Positions 26,349-34,261 of a DNA stretch of 64,000 nt are shown in pieces. Positions within the stretch are counted from its first letter, which is position 1. Each line of letters opens with the position of its first letter. The DNA comes from Streptomyces sp. GSL17-111 (GTDB taxonomy: Bacteria; Actinomycetota; Actinomycetes; Streptomycetales; Streptomycetaceae), in NCBI RefSeq assembly GCF_037911585.1, contig NZ_JBAJNS010000001.1, positions 376,001 to 440,000 of the forward strand. Direction: 5' to 3'. The notes below the pieces were generated by a model, which was not told where the DNA came from, searched no databases, and saw nothing but the letters and a program-made list of their open reading frames with translations. A program made the position numbers and the translations under genes.

Positions 26349-27605
26349 TCAGGGGCCGGATCCCGCCGCCCGGCCGTCGGACCTCGCCGGGCGGTCGGCT
26401 CCGTGCCGTGCCGCTTTCGCGTACCACACCCGACCCGGCGAGGACGTCAGCCCGTGCGCCACCGTGCTCCCGGCGACGGCGAGCGTCCCGGCGGCCAGCA
26501 CGGTGGGATCGACACCGAGGCGGTGGGCCTCCAGGGTGAGGTAGAGCAGGGCCGACACCCCGACCGGCCCGAACCAGCCGAGGAACAGCGCGTCCCGGCG
26601 ACGCACCCGGAGGAACCGGCCGAGCAGCAGCAGGACGGGCAGCCGCCGCAGGACCAGCACCCCGACCAGGAACAGCGGACCGCGCCAGCCGAACTCGGCC
26701 CACTGCGACCACGGCAGCATCGCGCCGAGGACCACGAAGAGGGGCAGGACCACGAAGCGGTTCACCGCCTCGTCGACCTGGTTCTCGTCCGACCGCTCCT
26801 GCACGGAGCCGGCGGCGTTGAAGGCCAGGCCGCTCACGAAGACGGCCAGGACGTCGTCCACGTGGAGGAGCCCGGAGACCCCGAGCACGAAGAGGGCGAG
26901 CAGCAGGGTGAAGACCAGCAGGGGGCCCGGCTCGGTCGCTCCGGCCGCCGACTCCCGTCGCAGGGTGCGCCCGGCCACCCACCCCACCACCCCGCCCAGG
27001 GCCACCGCACCGACGACCTGCCACACACTCGTGAGCAGCGCTTCGGGCCCGGACAACGGTCCGGCGACGGCCACGGCGGCCAGGACGAGGGGCAGGGCCA
27101 GCCCGTCGTTGCTGCCCGACTCCAGGGAGAGGAGCTGCCGGGTGCGCGCGGGGATGTCGCGTTCGGCGGGCTCCCCGGTGACGGCGCTGGAGGCCAGCAC
27201 CGGGTCCGTCGGACACAGCGCGGCGCCCAGCAACGCGGCGGCGCCGAGGCCGACACCGAGGGTGGCGGCGGCCACTCCGGCGGTGGAGAGGGCCATGACC
27301 GGCATCGCGACCACGAGAAGCAGCATCACGGGCCGGACCCGTGAGCGGACGGCGGCGATCGGGTAGCGCAGGGCCACGGCCATCACCGACACCGCCAGCA
27401 GGAGGCGGGTCGCCTCGTGCAGCTCCCGGTGCCCGTCGAACACCGTGGGCACGTCCAGCACGCCGAACAGGGCCGGCCCGAGCAGCACCCCCGCGAGCAG
27501 AGCCAGCAGCGGTCCCGACAGCGGCAGCCGTCGGACCACGGCCGAGAAGGCGGCCACGACGAGGGCGAGGACACCGACGACCGTCAGCAGAACGTCAACG
27601 AACAT
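26349..27605 (-). CDS. CPA1-family cation:proton antiporter (NhaP-like)
   Basis: The 418-aa protein has about twelve hydrophobic segments and CPA1 landmarks: GAALCPTDPVLASSAVTGEP, ESGSNDGLALPLVL and DDVLAVFVSGLAFN. It exchanges protons for Na+ or K+ across the membrane, which fits a salt/osmotic stress role beside the SigB-type genes. GGGTAC occurs 11 bp before the ATG, but no matching -35 is visible, so SigB control is uncertain. It converges on the Rpf gene. Confidence 0.9.
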   Translation of the reverse strand: MFVDVLLTVVGVLALVVAAFSAVVRRLPLSGPLLALLAGVLLGPALFGVLDVPTVFDGHRELHEATRLLLAVSVMAVALRYPIAAVRSRVRPVMLLLVVAMPVMALSTAGVAAATLGVGLGAAALLGAALCPTDPVLASSAVTGEPAERDIPARTRQLLSLESGSNDGLALPLVLAAVAVAGPLSGPEALLTSVWQVVGAVALGGVVGWVAGRTLRRESAAGATEPGPLLVFTLLLALFVLGVSGLLHVDDVLAVFVSGLAFNAAGSVQERSDENQVDEAVNRFVVLPLFVVLGAMLPWSQWAEFGWRGPLFLVGVLVLRRLPVLLLLGRFLRVRRRDALFLGWFGPVGVSALLYLTLEAHRLGVDPTVLAAGTLAVAGSTVAHGLTSSPGRVWYAKAARHGADRPARSDGRAAGSGP

Positions 27606-27679
27606 GCCGCCCGTCGGTACCCGCGTGCGCCGGGTTCCATGTCAGCGGCCAACGGCGCCGTGGCGCCCGCCCGTCCCGT

Positions 27680-28138
27680 CTAGCCCGGCGGGCGGTCCTC
27701 GTCGTCGGCCGGGTTCTCCTCAGGGTCGGGGGGCGGCGCGTCGGCCTCGTCGAGCGGCTCGACGTGCACGGCGGACTCCTCCGCCGACAGGCCCGCCGCG
27801 GGCGTCGCCTCGTCGCCGACCTCGCCGACGACGTGGTCGCCGGAGGGACGGCCCGGCGACGACGCGTCGTCGAGGCGGCCCGCCTCGGGGTCCGGCGGGC
27901 CGGCGGCACCGTCCTCCTCACCGACGTCCGGCACCTCCTGCGCGAGCCGGTCGTCCAGCGACTCGCCCTCGCGTTGCTCGGCGAACGTGGTTCCGTGGCT
28001 CTCGGCGGCCACCGGCCGTTCACCGGGCACCGGCATCCGCTGCGGATCCTCGGCCCGCCGGGCCTCCGGCGAACCGTCCTGGAGGTCGGGGATGCCCTCC
28101 TCCTCGGGGTGGCGTCCGGGGTCGTTCGGCTCGGTCAT
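27680..28138 (-). CDS. DUF5709 domain-containing protein
   Basis: This 152-aa acidic, disordered-looking protein contains LDDRLAQEVPDVGEEDG and DHVVGEVGDEATPAAGLSAE, matching DUF5709. These hydrophilic proteins are common near stress genes in Streptomyces. A textbook SigB-type promoter (GTTT-N15-GGGTAC) lies 46 bp upstream of ATG 28138. Function unknown; desiccation or osmotic protection is a guess from composition and promoter. Confidence 0.85.
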   Translation of the reverse strand: MTEPNDPGRHPEEEGIPDLQDGSPEARRAEDPQRMPVPGERPVAAESHGTTFAEQREGESLDDRLAQEVPDVGEEDGAAGPPDPEAGRLDDASSPGRPSGDHVVGEVGDEATPAAGLSAEESAVHVEPLDEADAPPPDPEENPADDEDRPPG

Positions 28139-28183
28139 CACCGGTCTCCCTCCCGTGCGGGGTCGGGGTGCGCCGCCGGTCGC

Positions 28184-28208
28184 GTACCCCTGAGCCGGGC
28201 GGGAAAAC
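28184..28208 (-). promoter_or_regulatory. SigB-type promoter of the DUF5709 gene
   Basis: Reading leftward, GTTT (28208-28205), a 15-bp spacer and GGGTAC (28189-28184) match the Streptomyces SigB consensus GNNT-N14-16-GGGTAC/T exactly. It is 28 bp from the divergent ADH promoter. Confidence 0.75.
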
Positions 28209-28235
28209 CACCGGTCAGCCGTGCCGGGCGCGGAC

Positions 28236-28260
28236 GACTGGCCCGGTGGTGGCCGGGTAC
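28236..28260 (+). promoter_or_regulatory. SigB-type promoter of the zinc alcohol dehydrogenase gene
   Basis: GACT (28236-28239), a 15-bp spacer and GGGTAC (28255-28260) fit GNNT-N14-16-GGGTAC. It lies 56 bp before the GTG start and is divergent from the DUF5709 promoter. Confidence 0.65.
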
Positions 28261-28315
28261 CCGGACCGCTTCCGGAGACTTCCGGGAAGACCCGCCGACG
28301 ACGGAGGTGAGCGGC

Positions 28316-29515
28316 GTGAAGGCCCTCGTGTGGCACGGCAAGCGCGACGTGCGGGTGGAACGCGTGCCCGATCCCGAACTGGTCAGGCCGACGGACGCGA
28401 TCGTGCGGATCACGTCCAGCGGCCTGTGCGGCTCGGACCTGCACCTGTACGAGGTGCTCGGCCCCCTCATGAACCCCGGCGACATCCTCGGCCACGAACC
28501 GATGGGCGTCGTCGAGGAGGTCGGCAACGGCGTGAGCGGGCTGACACCGGGCGACCGCGTGGTCGTGCCGTTCCAGATCGCCTGCGGGAACTGCTTCATG
28601 TGCGACCAGGGGCTCCAGACCCAGTGCGAGACGACGCAGGTCAGGGACCAGAAGATGGGCGCGGCCCTGTTCGGTTACACCAACCTCTACGGCGCGGTGC
28701 CCGGCGCGCAGGCCGAGTACCTGCGGGTGCCGCAGGCGCAGTACGGGCCGGTGAAGATCCCCGACGGGCCGCCGGACGACCGGTACCTGTTCCTCTCCGA
28801 CGTGCTGCCGACGGCCTGGCAGGCCGTGACCTACGCGGACGTGCCCGAGGGCGGCAGTGTTGCGGTGCTGGGGCTCGGGCCGATCGGCGACATGAGCTGC
28901 CGCGTCGCCGCGCACCAGGGCGCCGCGCAGGTCATCGGAGTGGACCTGGTGCCCGAACGGCTGGAGCGCGCCAGGGCGCGCGGGGTGGAGACGGTCGACC
29001 TGAACGACTTCGACGACCGGCAGGGGGTGGCCGACGCCGTCCGGGAGATGACCGGGGGGCGCGGGCCGGACGCGGTGATCGACGCCGTCGGCATGGAGGC
29101 GCACGGCGGAGCGGGGTCCGGTGCCGCGAAGGCCATGCAGGACATGACCGGCTTCCTGCCGCAGAAGTGGGCGGGCAAGCTGGTGCAGAAGGCGGGCGTG
29201 GACCGGCTGGGCGCGCTCTACCTCGCCATCGACATGGTGCGGCGCGGGGGCACCGTCTCCCTGTCCGGCGTCTACGGCGGGATGACGGACCCGGTGCCGA
29301 TGCTCGTCCTGTTCGACAAGCAGGTCCAGCTGCGGATGGGGCAGGCCAACGTCAAGCGGTGGATCCCCGAGATCATGCCGCTGCTGGAGGACGGCGATCC
29401 CCTGGGCGTGGACGACTTCGCCACCCACCACCTGCCGCTCGACCGCGCCCCCGAGGCCTACGAGATGTTCCAGAAGAAGGAGGACGGTGCGGTGAAGGTG
29501 GTGCTCCGGCCCTGA
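28316..29515 (+). CDS. Zinc-dependent alcohol dehydrogenase
   Basis: The 399-aa MDR-family oxidoreductase has catalytic-zinc residues in GLCGSDLHLYE and GHEPMGVVEEVG, a four-Cys structural zinc motif (CGNCFMCDQGLQTQC), and the cofactor loop GLGPIGDMS. It resembles glutathione-independent formaldehyde/threonine-type dehydrogenases with a long C-terminal insert around residues 260-300. The NAD(P)-linked substrate is not evident. GTG 28316 has GGAGG at good distance. A SigB-type promoter precedes it, so it is probably stress-induced. Confidence 0.9.
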   Translation: MKALVWHGKRDVRVERVPDPELVRPTDAIVRITSSGLCGSDLHLYEVLGPLMNPGDILGHEPMGVVEEVGNGVSGLTPGDRVVVPFQIACGNCFMCDQGLQTQCETTQVRDQKMGAALFGYTNLYGAVPGAQAEYLRVPQAQYGPVKIPDGPPDDRYLFLSDVLPTAWQAVTYADVPEGGSVAVLGLGPIGDMSCRVAAHQGAAQVIGVDLVPERLERARARGVETVDLNDFDDRQGVADAVREMTGGRGPDAVIDAVGMEAHGGAGSGAAKAMQDMTGFLPQKWAGKLVQKAGVDRLGALYLAIDMVRRGGTVSLSGVYGGMTDPVPMLVLFDKQVQLRMGQANVKRWIPEIMPLLEDGDPLGVDDFATHHLPLDRAPEAYEMFQKKEDGAVKVVLRP

Positions 29516-29542
29516 CCGTGAGCCAATGGGAGGAGCACGGCC

Positions 29543-29586
29543 CACGGGAACGGGACCGGGCCCATCCGCCCGGTCCCGTTCCCGTG
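29543..29586. terminator. Strong bidirectional terminator between convergent genes
   Basis: A perfect 19-bp stem (CACGGGAACGGGACCGGGC at 29543-29561; complement 29568-29586) with a 6-nt loop sits between the convergent ADH and SRPBCC genes. It should terminate transcription from the ADH gene and probably from both sides. Confidence 0.9.
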
Positions 29587-29618
29587 TCGCGGCGCGCGCG
29601 GCGGCCGTGCCGCGACAC
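29584..29618. terminator. Second hairpin facing the SRPBCC gene end
   Basis: GTGTCGCGGC (29584-29593) pairs with GCCGCGACAC (29609-29618), a 10-bp stem with a 15-nt loop, directly after the leftward SRPBCC gene stop. It is adjacent to the larger hairpin, so the two convergent transcripts have their own stops. Confidence 0.6.
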
Positions 29619-29621
29619 GCG

Positions 29622-30068
29622 TCAGACCTCGCCGCGCCAGGCGCCCGTCTCGGCGCCGCGGCTCTCGATGAACGCCTTGAAGCGCTCCAGGTCGCCCTTG
29701 GTCTTGCGGCGTACCAGACCGAGGGTGTCGCCCACGGCCTCGGCGAACGCCTCGGGGGCGTACTCCATCTGGAGCATCACCTTGGAGCGGTCGGCGTCGA
29801 GGTGGTGGAACGTGACAACACCGGCCTGCTTGGGGCCGCTGACACTCGTCCAGGCGATCCGTTCGTCGGGGATCTGCTCGGTGATGTCGGCGTCGAACTC
29901 GCGCTCCACACCGGCGATCTTCGTCACCCAGTGCGTCGACGCGTCCGTCACCTGGTCGACCCGTTCCACGCCGTCCATGAAGTGCGGGAAGTCCTCGAAC
30001 TGGGTCCACTGGTTGTACGCGGCCCGGACCGGGACGTCGAGTTCGATGGATTCCTCGATGTGCGACAT
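29622..30068 (-). CDS. SRPBCC family (polyketide cyclase-like) protein
   Basis: The 148-aa protein reads ESIELDVPVRAAYNQWTQFE and FPHFMDGVERVDQVTD, the small START-like cyclase/dehydrase family often found with stress genes, with a C-terminal LVRRKTKGDLERFKAFIESR helix. It likely binds a hydrophobic ligand; no enzyme function is established for this subfamily. A SigB-type promoter (30112-30136) lies 44 bp upstream, within the 3' end of anmK. Start at ATG 30068. Confidence 0.88.
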   Translation of the reverse strand: MSHIEESIELDVPVRAAYNQWTQFEDFPHFMDGVERVDQVTDASTHWVTKIAGVEREFDADITEQIPDERIAWTSVSGPKQAGVVTFHHLDADRSKVMLQMEYAPEAFAEAVGDTLGLVRRKTKGDLERFKAFIESRGAETGAWRGEV

Positions 30069-30111
30069 GGCACCTCCTGGTGAACGATCTTGTCGGGGAC
30101 TGCGCTGCCGC

Positions 30112-30136
30112 GTACCCGGCTCCCCGGGGTTCACTC
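30112..30136 (-). promoter_or_regulatory. SigB-type promoter of the SRPBCC gene
   Basis: Reading leftward, GAGT (30136-30133), a 15-bp spacer and GGGTAC (30117-30112) match GNNT-N14-16-GGGTAC. The -35 element overlaps the last codons of anmK, so the promoter is internal to a same-strand gene pair. Confidence 0.65.
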
Positions 30137-31306
30137 CCCCGACGTCGTGACGCGCAGCCGCGTGGGCGCGTGGCGCAGGGGTGGCGGAAGCCGGAGCGGT
30201 CCGGCCCCGGGGGTGAGCGAGCCGAGCAGCGCCGGGCCCCGGGCACCGGTGGCGGAGGGCGTGTTGCCGGGGACGCCGTGGACCGTCAGGAAGCCGAGCA
30301 GGGCGAAGAGGTACGCCTCCTTGGCCTGGGCCGGAAGACCGGCCGGCGAGATGTCGGTGACGGGCAGGGGCCGCGTCAGCGTGCGGATGCGCGCCATCAG
30401 GACGGGGTTGCGCACCCCTCCCCCGGAGACCGTGAGCGCGGTCAGGCCGTGGGTCCGGCAGGCGTCGGCCACCAGCCGCGCGGTGAGTTCGGTGACGGTC
30501 GCCAGCAGGTCGTCGGCCGGGGGCGGCGGCTCGGGCAGGTGCCGCAGCAGGTACGCGGTGTGGAAGTGCTCGCGGCCCGTCGACTTGGGCGGCGGCAGCC
30601 GGTAGTACGGATCGGCCAGGAGGGCGGCGAGCAGCTCCGGCCGGACGCTGCCGCGCGCCGCGCGGGCCCCGCCGTCGTCCAGGCGCGCGCGACCGCCGCT
30701 GACGTGGCGGGCTGCGGCGTCGATCAGGGCGTTGGCGGGGCCGAGGTCGTAGGCCAGCACCTGCCCGTCCCCGTCCCGGAGGCTCAGGTTGGCGATGCCG
30801 CCGAGGTTGAGGGCGGCCGGACGGCCGTCGTGCGGGAGGAGGAGGGCGTCCAACGTGGCGGCGAGCGGGGCGCCCTGGCCGCCCAGGGCGAGGTCGCGGG
30901 TCCGCAGGTCGGAGACGACGGGCAGGCCGGTGGCCTCGGCGATCCAGGCGGGCGCGCCGAGTTGCAGGGTGCCGAGCGCCCGGGGGCCCTCCGTCAGGTG
31001 GTAGCAGGTCTGGCCGTGGGAGACGACGAGTTCCGCCGTGCCGCCGGCCAGTTCGGTGTCGGCCCGGGCGGCGGCGGCCCCGAAGAGGCGACCCAGCGCG
31101 GCGTCCAGCCGGCAGATCCGCCGCCAGGTCGGCTCGGCGGGCGGGAGGCAGGACGCCAGCTCCGCGTGGAGGTCCGGCGGGAAGGGGACGCTGAGCAGGC
31201 CCCGGGGGCGCAGGGTCAGTTCGCCGCCCGGATCACAGGTCAGGTCGGCGAGCGCGGCGTCCACCGCGTCGCACGAGGTGCCGCTGAGCAGGCCGATCAC
31301 GCGCAT
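30131..31306 (-). CDS. anmK: Anhydro-N-acetylmuramic acid kinase
   Basis: This 391-aa AnmK-family kinase phosphorylates and opens 1,6-anhydro-MurNAc from recycled peptidoglycan. Motifs include MRVIGLLSGTSCDAVDAAL (N-terminal ATP loop), VVSHGQTCYHL, LNLGGIANLS and the C-terminal VSGGGVRNPVLM. Note GTSCDAVDAA where the family usually has GTSADGIDAA. Length is typical (about 370-390 aa). It is upstream of, and on the same strand as, the SRPBCC gene, which has its own SigB-type promoter. Wall recycling is consistent with the nearby wall hydrolase gene. Confidence 0.93.
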   Translation of the reverse strand: MRVIGLLSGTSCDAVDAALADLTCDPGGELTLRPRGLLSVPFPPDLHAELASCLPPAEPTWRRICRLDAALGRLFGAAAARADTELAGGTAELVVSHGQTCYHLTEGPRALGTLQLGAPAWIAEATGLPVVSDLRTRDLALGGQGAPLAATLDALLLPHDGRPAALNLGGIANLSLRDGDGQVLAYDLGPANALIDAAARHVSGGRARLDDGGARAARGSVRPELLAALLADPYYRLPPPKSTGREHFHTAYLLRHLPEPPPPADDLLATVTELTARLVADACRTHGLTALTVSGGGVRNPVLMARIRTLTRPLPVTDISPAGLPAQAKEAYLFALLGFLTVHGVPGNTPSATGARGPALLGSLTPGAGPLRLPPPLRHAPTRLRVTTSGE

Positions 31307-31363
31307 GTCCGCATTGTGCGCCGCCGGTGGGGACGGGTGGCGCAGGCGCCGGGCGCGCCGCGC

Positions 31364-31726
31364 TCAGGCGTCGCCCCGGCCGCCCCGGTGCTCCCGCGCG
31401 GCGCGCCGCCGCGCCCGGCGCAGCCTGCGCTGGACGATCAGCAGGTCGACGAGCGAGAAGAGGGCCAGCAGGCTGAAGACGATGGCCACCGTGCGCAGCG
31501 AGGCGTCGGTGGGCACGTCCTGCGGGCCGGACGCCGCCGACCAGGACCAGAAGAGCAGGGCCCCGGCGATGAACAGCGGGGTGAAGAGCAGGCCGAGCAG
31601 CAGCCGCAGCCGAAGGGGGCTGCGGGCCCGCAGCGGTTCGGTGCCGGTCCGTGGCGAGACGCGGCCGAGCAGGCCCTCGCGCTCGGGGTCGGGGGCGCGG
31701 TCACGCCGGGGATCGGGTTCCTGCAT
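31364..31726 (-). CDS. DUF6343 family small membrane protein
   Basis: The 120-aa protein has an acidic/basic N-terminus (SPRTGTEPLRARSPLRLRLL is the DUF6343 marker), two transmembrane segments (LLLGLLFTPLFIAGALLFW and TVAIVFSLLALFSLVDLLIV) and an Arg-rich C-terminus. Function unknown. A perfect SigB-type promoter lies 28 bp upstream of ATG 31726, with the divergent epimerase gene also SigB-type. Confidence 0.85.
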   Translation of the reverse strand: MQEPDPRRDRAPDPEREGLLGRVSPRTGTEPLRARSPLRLRLLLGLLFTPLFIAGALLFWSWSAASGPQDVPTDASLRTVAIVFSLLALFSLVDLLIVQRRLRRARRRAAREHRGGRGDA

Positions 31727-31753
31727 GGGTCGCCTTTCGCTCTGGCGTGCGCA

Positions 31754-31778
31754 GTACCCGGCACCCGGAGGAGGAAAC
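31754..31778 (-). promoter_or_regulatory. SigB-type promoter of the DUF6343 gene
   Basis: Reading leftward, GTTT (31778-31775), a 15-bp spacer and GGGTAC (31759-31754) fit the consensus GTTT-N14-16-GGGTAC exactly. Confidence 0.75.
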
Positions 31779-31843
31779 GCGCGGGGCACGGCGGAGAGCG
31801 GCGGCGTGGGGCGGCGTGGGGCGGCGGGACGGATGAGGGGCCC

Positions 31844-31869
31844 GTTTTCCCTCCGGCCCCGGCGGGTAC
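31844..31869 (+). promoter_or_regulatory. SigB-type promoter of the NAD-dependent epimerase gene
   Basis: GTTT (31844-31847), a 16-bp spacer and GGGTAC (31864-31869) match the SigB consensus exactly; the GTG start is 30 bp further on. Just upstream (about 31798-31827) is a short GCGGCGTGGG tandem repeat. Confidence 0.75.
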
Positions 31870-31899
31870 CCGGCCGCTCCTGCGGCGGAAGGGGACAGC

Positions 31900-32985
31900 G
31901 TGAGTGGGACGGACGGACTCCGGGTGGTGGTCACGGGGGCCACGGGCAACGTGGGAACGAGCGTGCTCGCACGGCTCGCCGAGGAACCGGGCGTCGCCTC
32001 GGTCCTGGGGATCAGCCGCCGGGAACCGGGCGAGCTGCCCGGCGGCGCGCGGTGGGCGCGGGCGGATCTCGGGCGGCCGGAGGCGGAGGCCGAACTCACC
32101 GGCCTCCTCCAGGGCGCCGACGTCGTCGTCCATCTCGCGTGGCTGATCCAGCCCACGCACGCCCCCCAGGTCACATGGGAGACGAACGTCCGGGGCACCG
32201 AGCGGCTGCTGCGGGCTATGGCGGCGGCCGGCGTGCCCGCGCTGGTCTACGCGTCCTCGGTCGGCGTCTACTCCCCCAGGCCCTCGGACGATCCGGGGGC
32301 CCGGGTCGACGAGGCGTGGCCCACCCACGGCTGGCCGGAGGCCGCCTATCCGCGCGAGAAGGCGTACGTGGAGCGGCTGCTGGACACCTTCGAGCGCGAC
32401 CACCCCGGCATCCGCACCGTGCGCATGCGGCCGGCTTTCATGTTCAAGCGCGAGTCCGCCATGGAGCAGCGGCGGCTGTTCGGCGGCCCGGTGGTCCCGC
32501 ACGCGCTGGTGCGGCCCGAGCTGCTGCCCCTCGTCCCCGAGGTGCCGGGGCTGCGGTTCCAGGTGCTGCACACCGCCGACGCCGCCGACGCGTTCGTGCG
32601 GGCCGTCGTGCGCCCGGTGTCCGGCGCGTTCAACCTGGCCGCCGAGCCGGTGGTGGACGCCGGGGTGCTGGCCGGGCTGCTCTCGGCGCGGCCGGTGCGG
32701 GTGCCCGTGCCGCCCCTGCGGGCGGCGTTGTCCCTGGCCTGGCGGCTGCGTCTGGTGCCGTCCTCGCCCTACCTGTTCGACGCGTTCCTGCGGTTGCCAC
32801 TGATGAGCACCCTGCGCGCCCGCCGGGAGCTGGAGTGGGAGCCGGGGGCGTCGGCCACCGAGACCCTGACGGAGTTCCTCGCGGCGTTCCGGCGCGGGGA
32901 GGGCATGGACTCGCCGCCGCTGCGCCCCACGCTGCCGGGCGGACGGCTTCGGGAGCTGGCGGCCCTGGTGCGCGGCCGCCCCTGA
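31900..32985 (+). CDS. NAD-dependent epimerase/dehydratase (extended SDR)
   Basis: The 361-aa protein has a Rossmann motif VTGATGNVGTSV, then VVHLAWLIQPTH, YASSVGVYSP and YPREKAYVE (Tyr-x-x-x-Lys). It belongs to the sugar-nucleotide epimerase-like SDRs but lacks clear substrate-specific features. It is transcribed from a SigB-type promoter, so it is likely a stress gene rather than part of the glycan operon downstream. GTG 31900 follows GGGGACAG. Confidence 0.88.
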   Translation: MSGTDGLRVVVTGATGNVGTSVLARLAEEPGVASVLGISRREPGELPGGARWARADLGRPEAEAELTGLLQGADVVVHLAWLIQPTHAPQVTWETNVRGTERLLRAMAAAGVPALVYASSVGVYSPRPSDDPGARVDEAWPTHGWPEAAYPREKAYVERLLDTFERDHPGIRTVRMRPAFMFKRESAMEQRRLFGGPVVPHALVRPELLPLVPEVPGLRFQVLHTADAADAFVRAVVRPVSGAFNLAAEPVVDAGVLAGLLSARPVRVPVPPLRAALSLAWRLRLVPSSPYLFDAFLRLPLMSTLRARRELEWEPGASATETLTEFLAAFRRGEGMDSPPLRPTLPGGRLRELAALVRGRP

Positions 32986-33002
32986 GGCATCGTCCCGACC
33001 GG

Positions 33003-33905
33003 TCACCCGAGGACGTCGGCGAGCTCCGAGGCGAGCCGGACGTCCTCGGCGTCACCGCGCGCGGACAGCGCGTCCCGGGCCGCGCGGGCCGCCGGGCGGC
33101 CGGGTCCGAGGCACCAGCGCCACCAGCGGTCCAGCTCGCGGCCGCAGAGGCCGTCGGCGGTGAGCAGCGCGGGCCAGTCGCACGCGCGGGCCTGGGCCGT
33201 CACCTTGGCGCCACCGGCCACGGGGTCGACGGCGAGCGCCGGCACCCCGGCGCGCAGGGCCAGCACGAGGCCGTGCAGCCGGTCGGTGACGACGACGTCG
33301 AGGCGGCCGACCAGTGACTCGAACTGCGCCGAGGTGCCGCACAGCCGCCAGTCGCCCGCCGCTAGGCGGGTGTCGAGTTCGACGCGTCCGCAGTCCTGCC
33401 GCCCCAGCCAGCCGGTGAGCTCGTCCGCCACGGCGGCGTGGCGGCGGCGCGTCCCGTACTCGCCCTGCCCGTGGGTGAGGACGACGCCGGCCACCGGCAG
33501 CGCCGTGCCGCGCGGGGCCGCCGCCGCCAGGTCGACGCGCGGCGTCCCCCCGGCCCGGTCCCGGGCGATGACCCGGTGGAAGCCGCGCACCGCCGGGTCG
33601 GCCGGGTCGATCACGGAGACGCCGACGGCGACCCGGACGCAGTGCGGGAAGCGCTCGTGCAGGTCGGCGACCTGCGGCCCGTGCAGCGGCCCGCAGACGA
33701 AGACGAGCCGGGCGTAGTCGTGCGGCACCAGGGCGTCCAGCCCCGGGCCCCCGGCGCGGAAGCCGGGGCTCCAGGCGGTGTCGTGGGCCAGGCCCCGGGC
33801 GTCGAGCAGCCGCTGCACCCGCCGCAGGGCCAGGACGTCGCCCGCCGTCACCTCTCCGTGCAGGAAGCTGAACCAGCCTGTGAGCAGTGTTTTCCGCAGG
33901 GTCAT
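33003..33905 (-). CDS. Polysaccharide pyruvyl transferase-like protein
   Basis: The 300-aa protein has features of the polysaccharide pyruvyl transferase fold: an N-terminal MTLRKTLLTGWFSFLHGEVT, VFVCGPLHG, and the C-terminal VVTDRLHGLVLALRAGVPAL, the diagnostic motif of the family. Such enzymes attach pyruvate ketals to glycan residues. It is shorter than typical (about 340-400 aa). It lies opposite to and upstream of the glycan operon, and may modify its product; that is an inference from location. Confidence 0.7.
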   Translation of the reverse strand: MTLRKTLLTGWFSFLHGEVTAGDVLALRRVQRLLDARGLAHDTAWSPGFRAGGPGLDALVPHDYARLVFVCGPLHGPQVADLHERFPHCVRVAVGVSVIDPADPAVRGFHRVIARDRAGGTPRVDLAAAAPRGTALPVAGVVLTHGQGEYGTRRRHAAVADELTGWLGRQDCGRVELDTRLAAGDWRLCGTSAQFESLVGRLDVVVTDRLHGLVLALRAGVPALAVDPVAGGAKVTAQARACDWPALLTADGLCGRELDRWWRWCLGPGRPAARAARDALSARGDAEDVRLASELADVLG

Positions 33906-33919
33906 CGGGGAACTCCGGC

Positions 33920-34174
33920 TCAGGTCACGAAGATCCGGGCGATGAAGTACCCGGCGAAGACGACCACGATCAGCGCGACCACGATCAGCGGGCCGACGGC
34001 CCACCCCCGGCTCGGGTTGTACGTCTCCCGGGGGCCGGCTCCGGACGTCGAGCCCTCCACGGGCGGTGTCTCCAGCGGCGGCACACCGCTGCCGCCCCGC
34101 TCACCGGGGGTGGGGTGCTCACCGGCGGCGCGGCCCGGTTCCGGTTCGGGCGTCGGGAAGGTCTTGTCGCTCAT
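33920..34174 (-). CDS. DUF6480 family single-pass membrane protein
   Basis: The 84-aa protein has a Pro/Glu-rich N-terminal half (TFPTPEPEPGRAAGEHPTPG) and one C-terminal membrane helix (VGPLIVVALIVVVFAGYFI), as in DUF6480. Function unknown. It is divergent from the UXS-like gene, and only 14 bp separate it from the downstream pyruvyl-transferase gene, so these two probably form one unit. Confidence 0.82.
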   Translation of the reverse strand: MSDKTFPTPEPEPGRAAGEHPTPGERGGSGVPPLETPPVEGSTSGAGPRETYNPSRGWAVGPLIVVALIVVVFAGYFIARIFVT

Positions 34175-34261
34175 GGTCCAGCGAGTGCACGCCGATCGGG
34201 AACCTACACATCGCCCAGCCGATCCGCTCCCGGGCGGACCGCACGACGGAAGGAGAGCTCG

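Noticed and set aside
26330..26440. Direct repeat CACCCGACCCGGCGAGG as an attachment site
   Set aside because: Two 17-bp copies about 93 bp apart, the second in the antiporter gene, with no integrase or tRNA; likely chance or a minor duplication.
27606..27640. SigB promoter for the cation:proton antiporter
   Set aside because: GGGTAC is present 11 bp before the ATG, but no GNNT lies 14-16 bp upstream of it.
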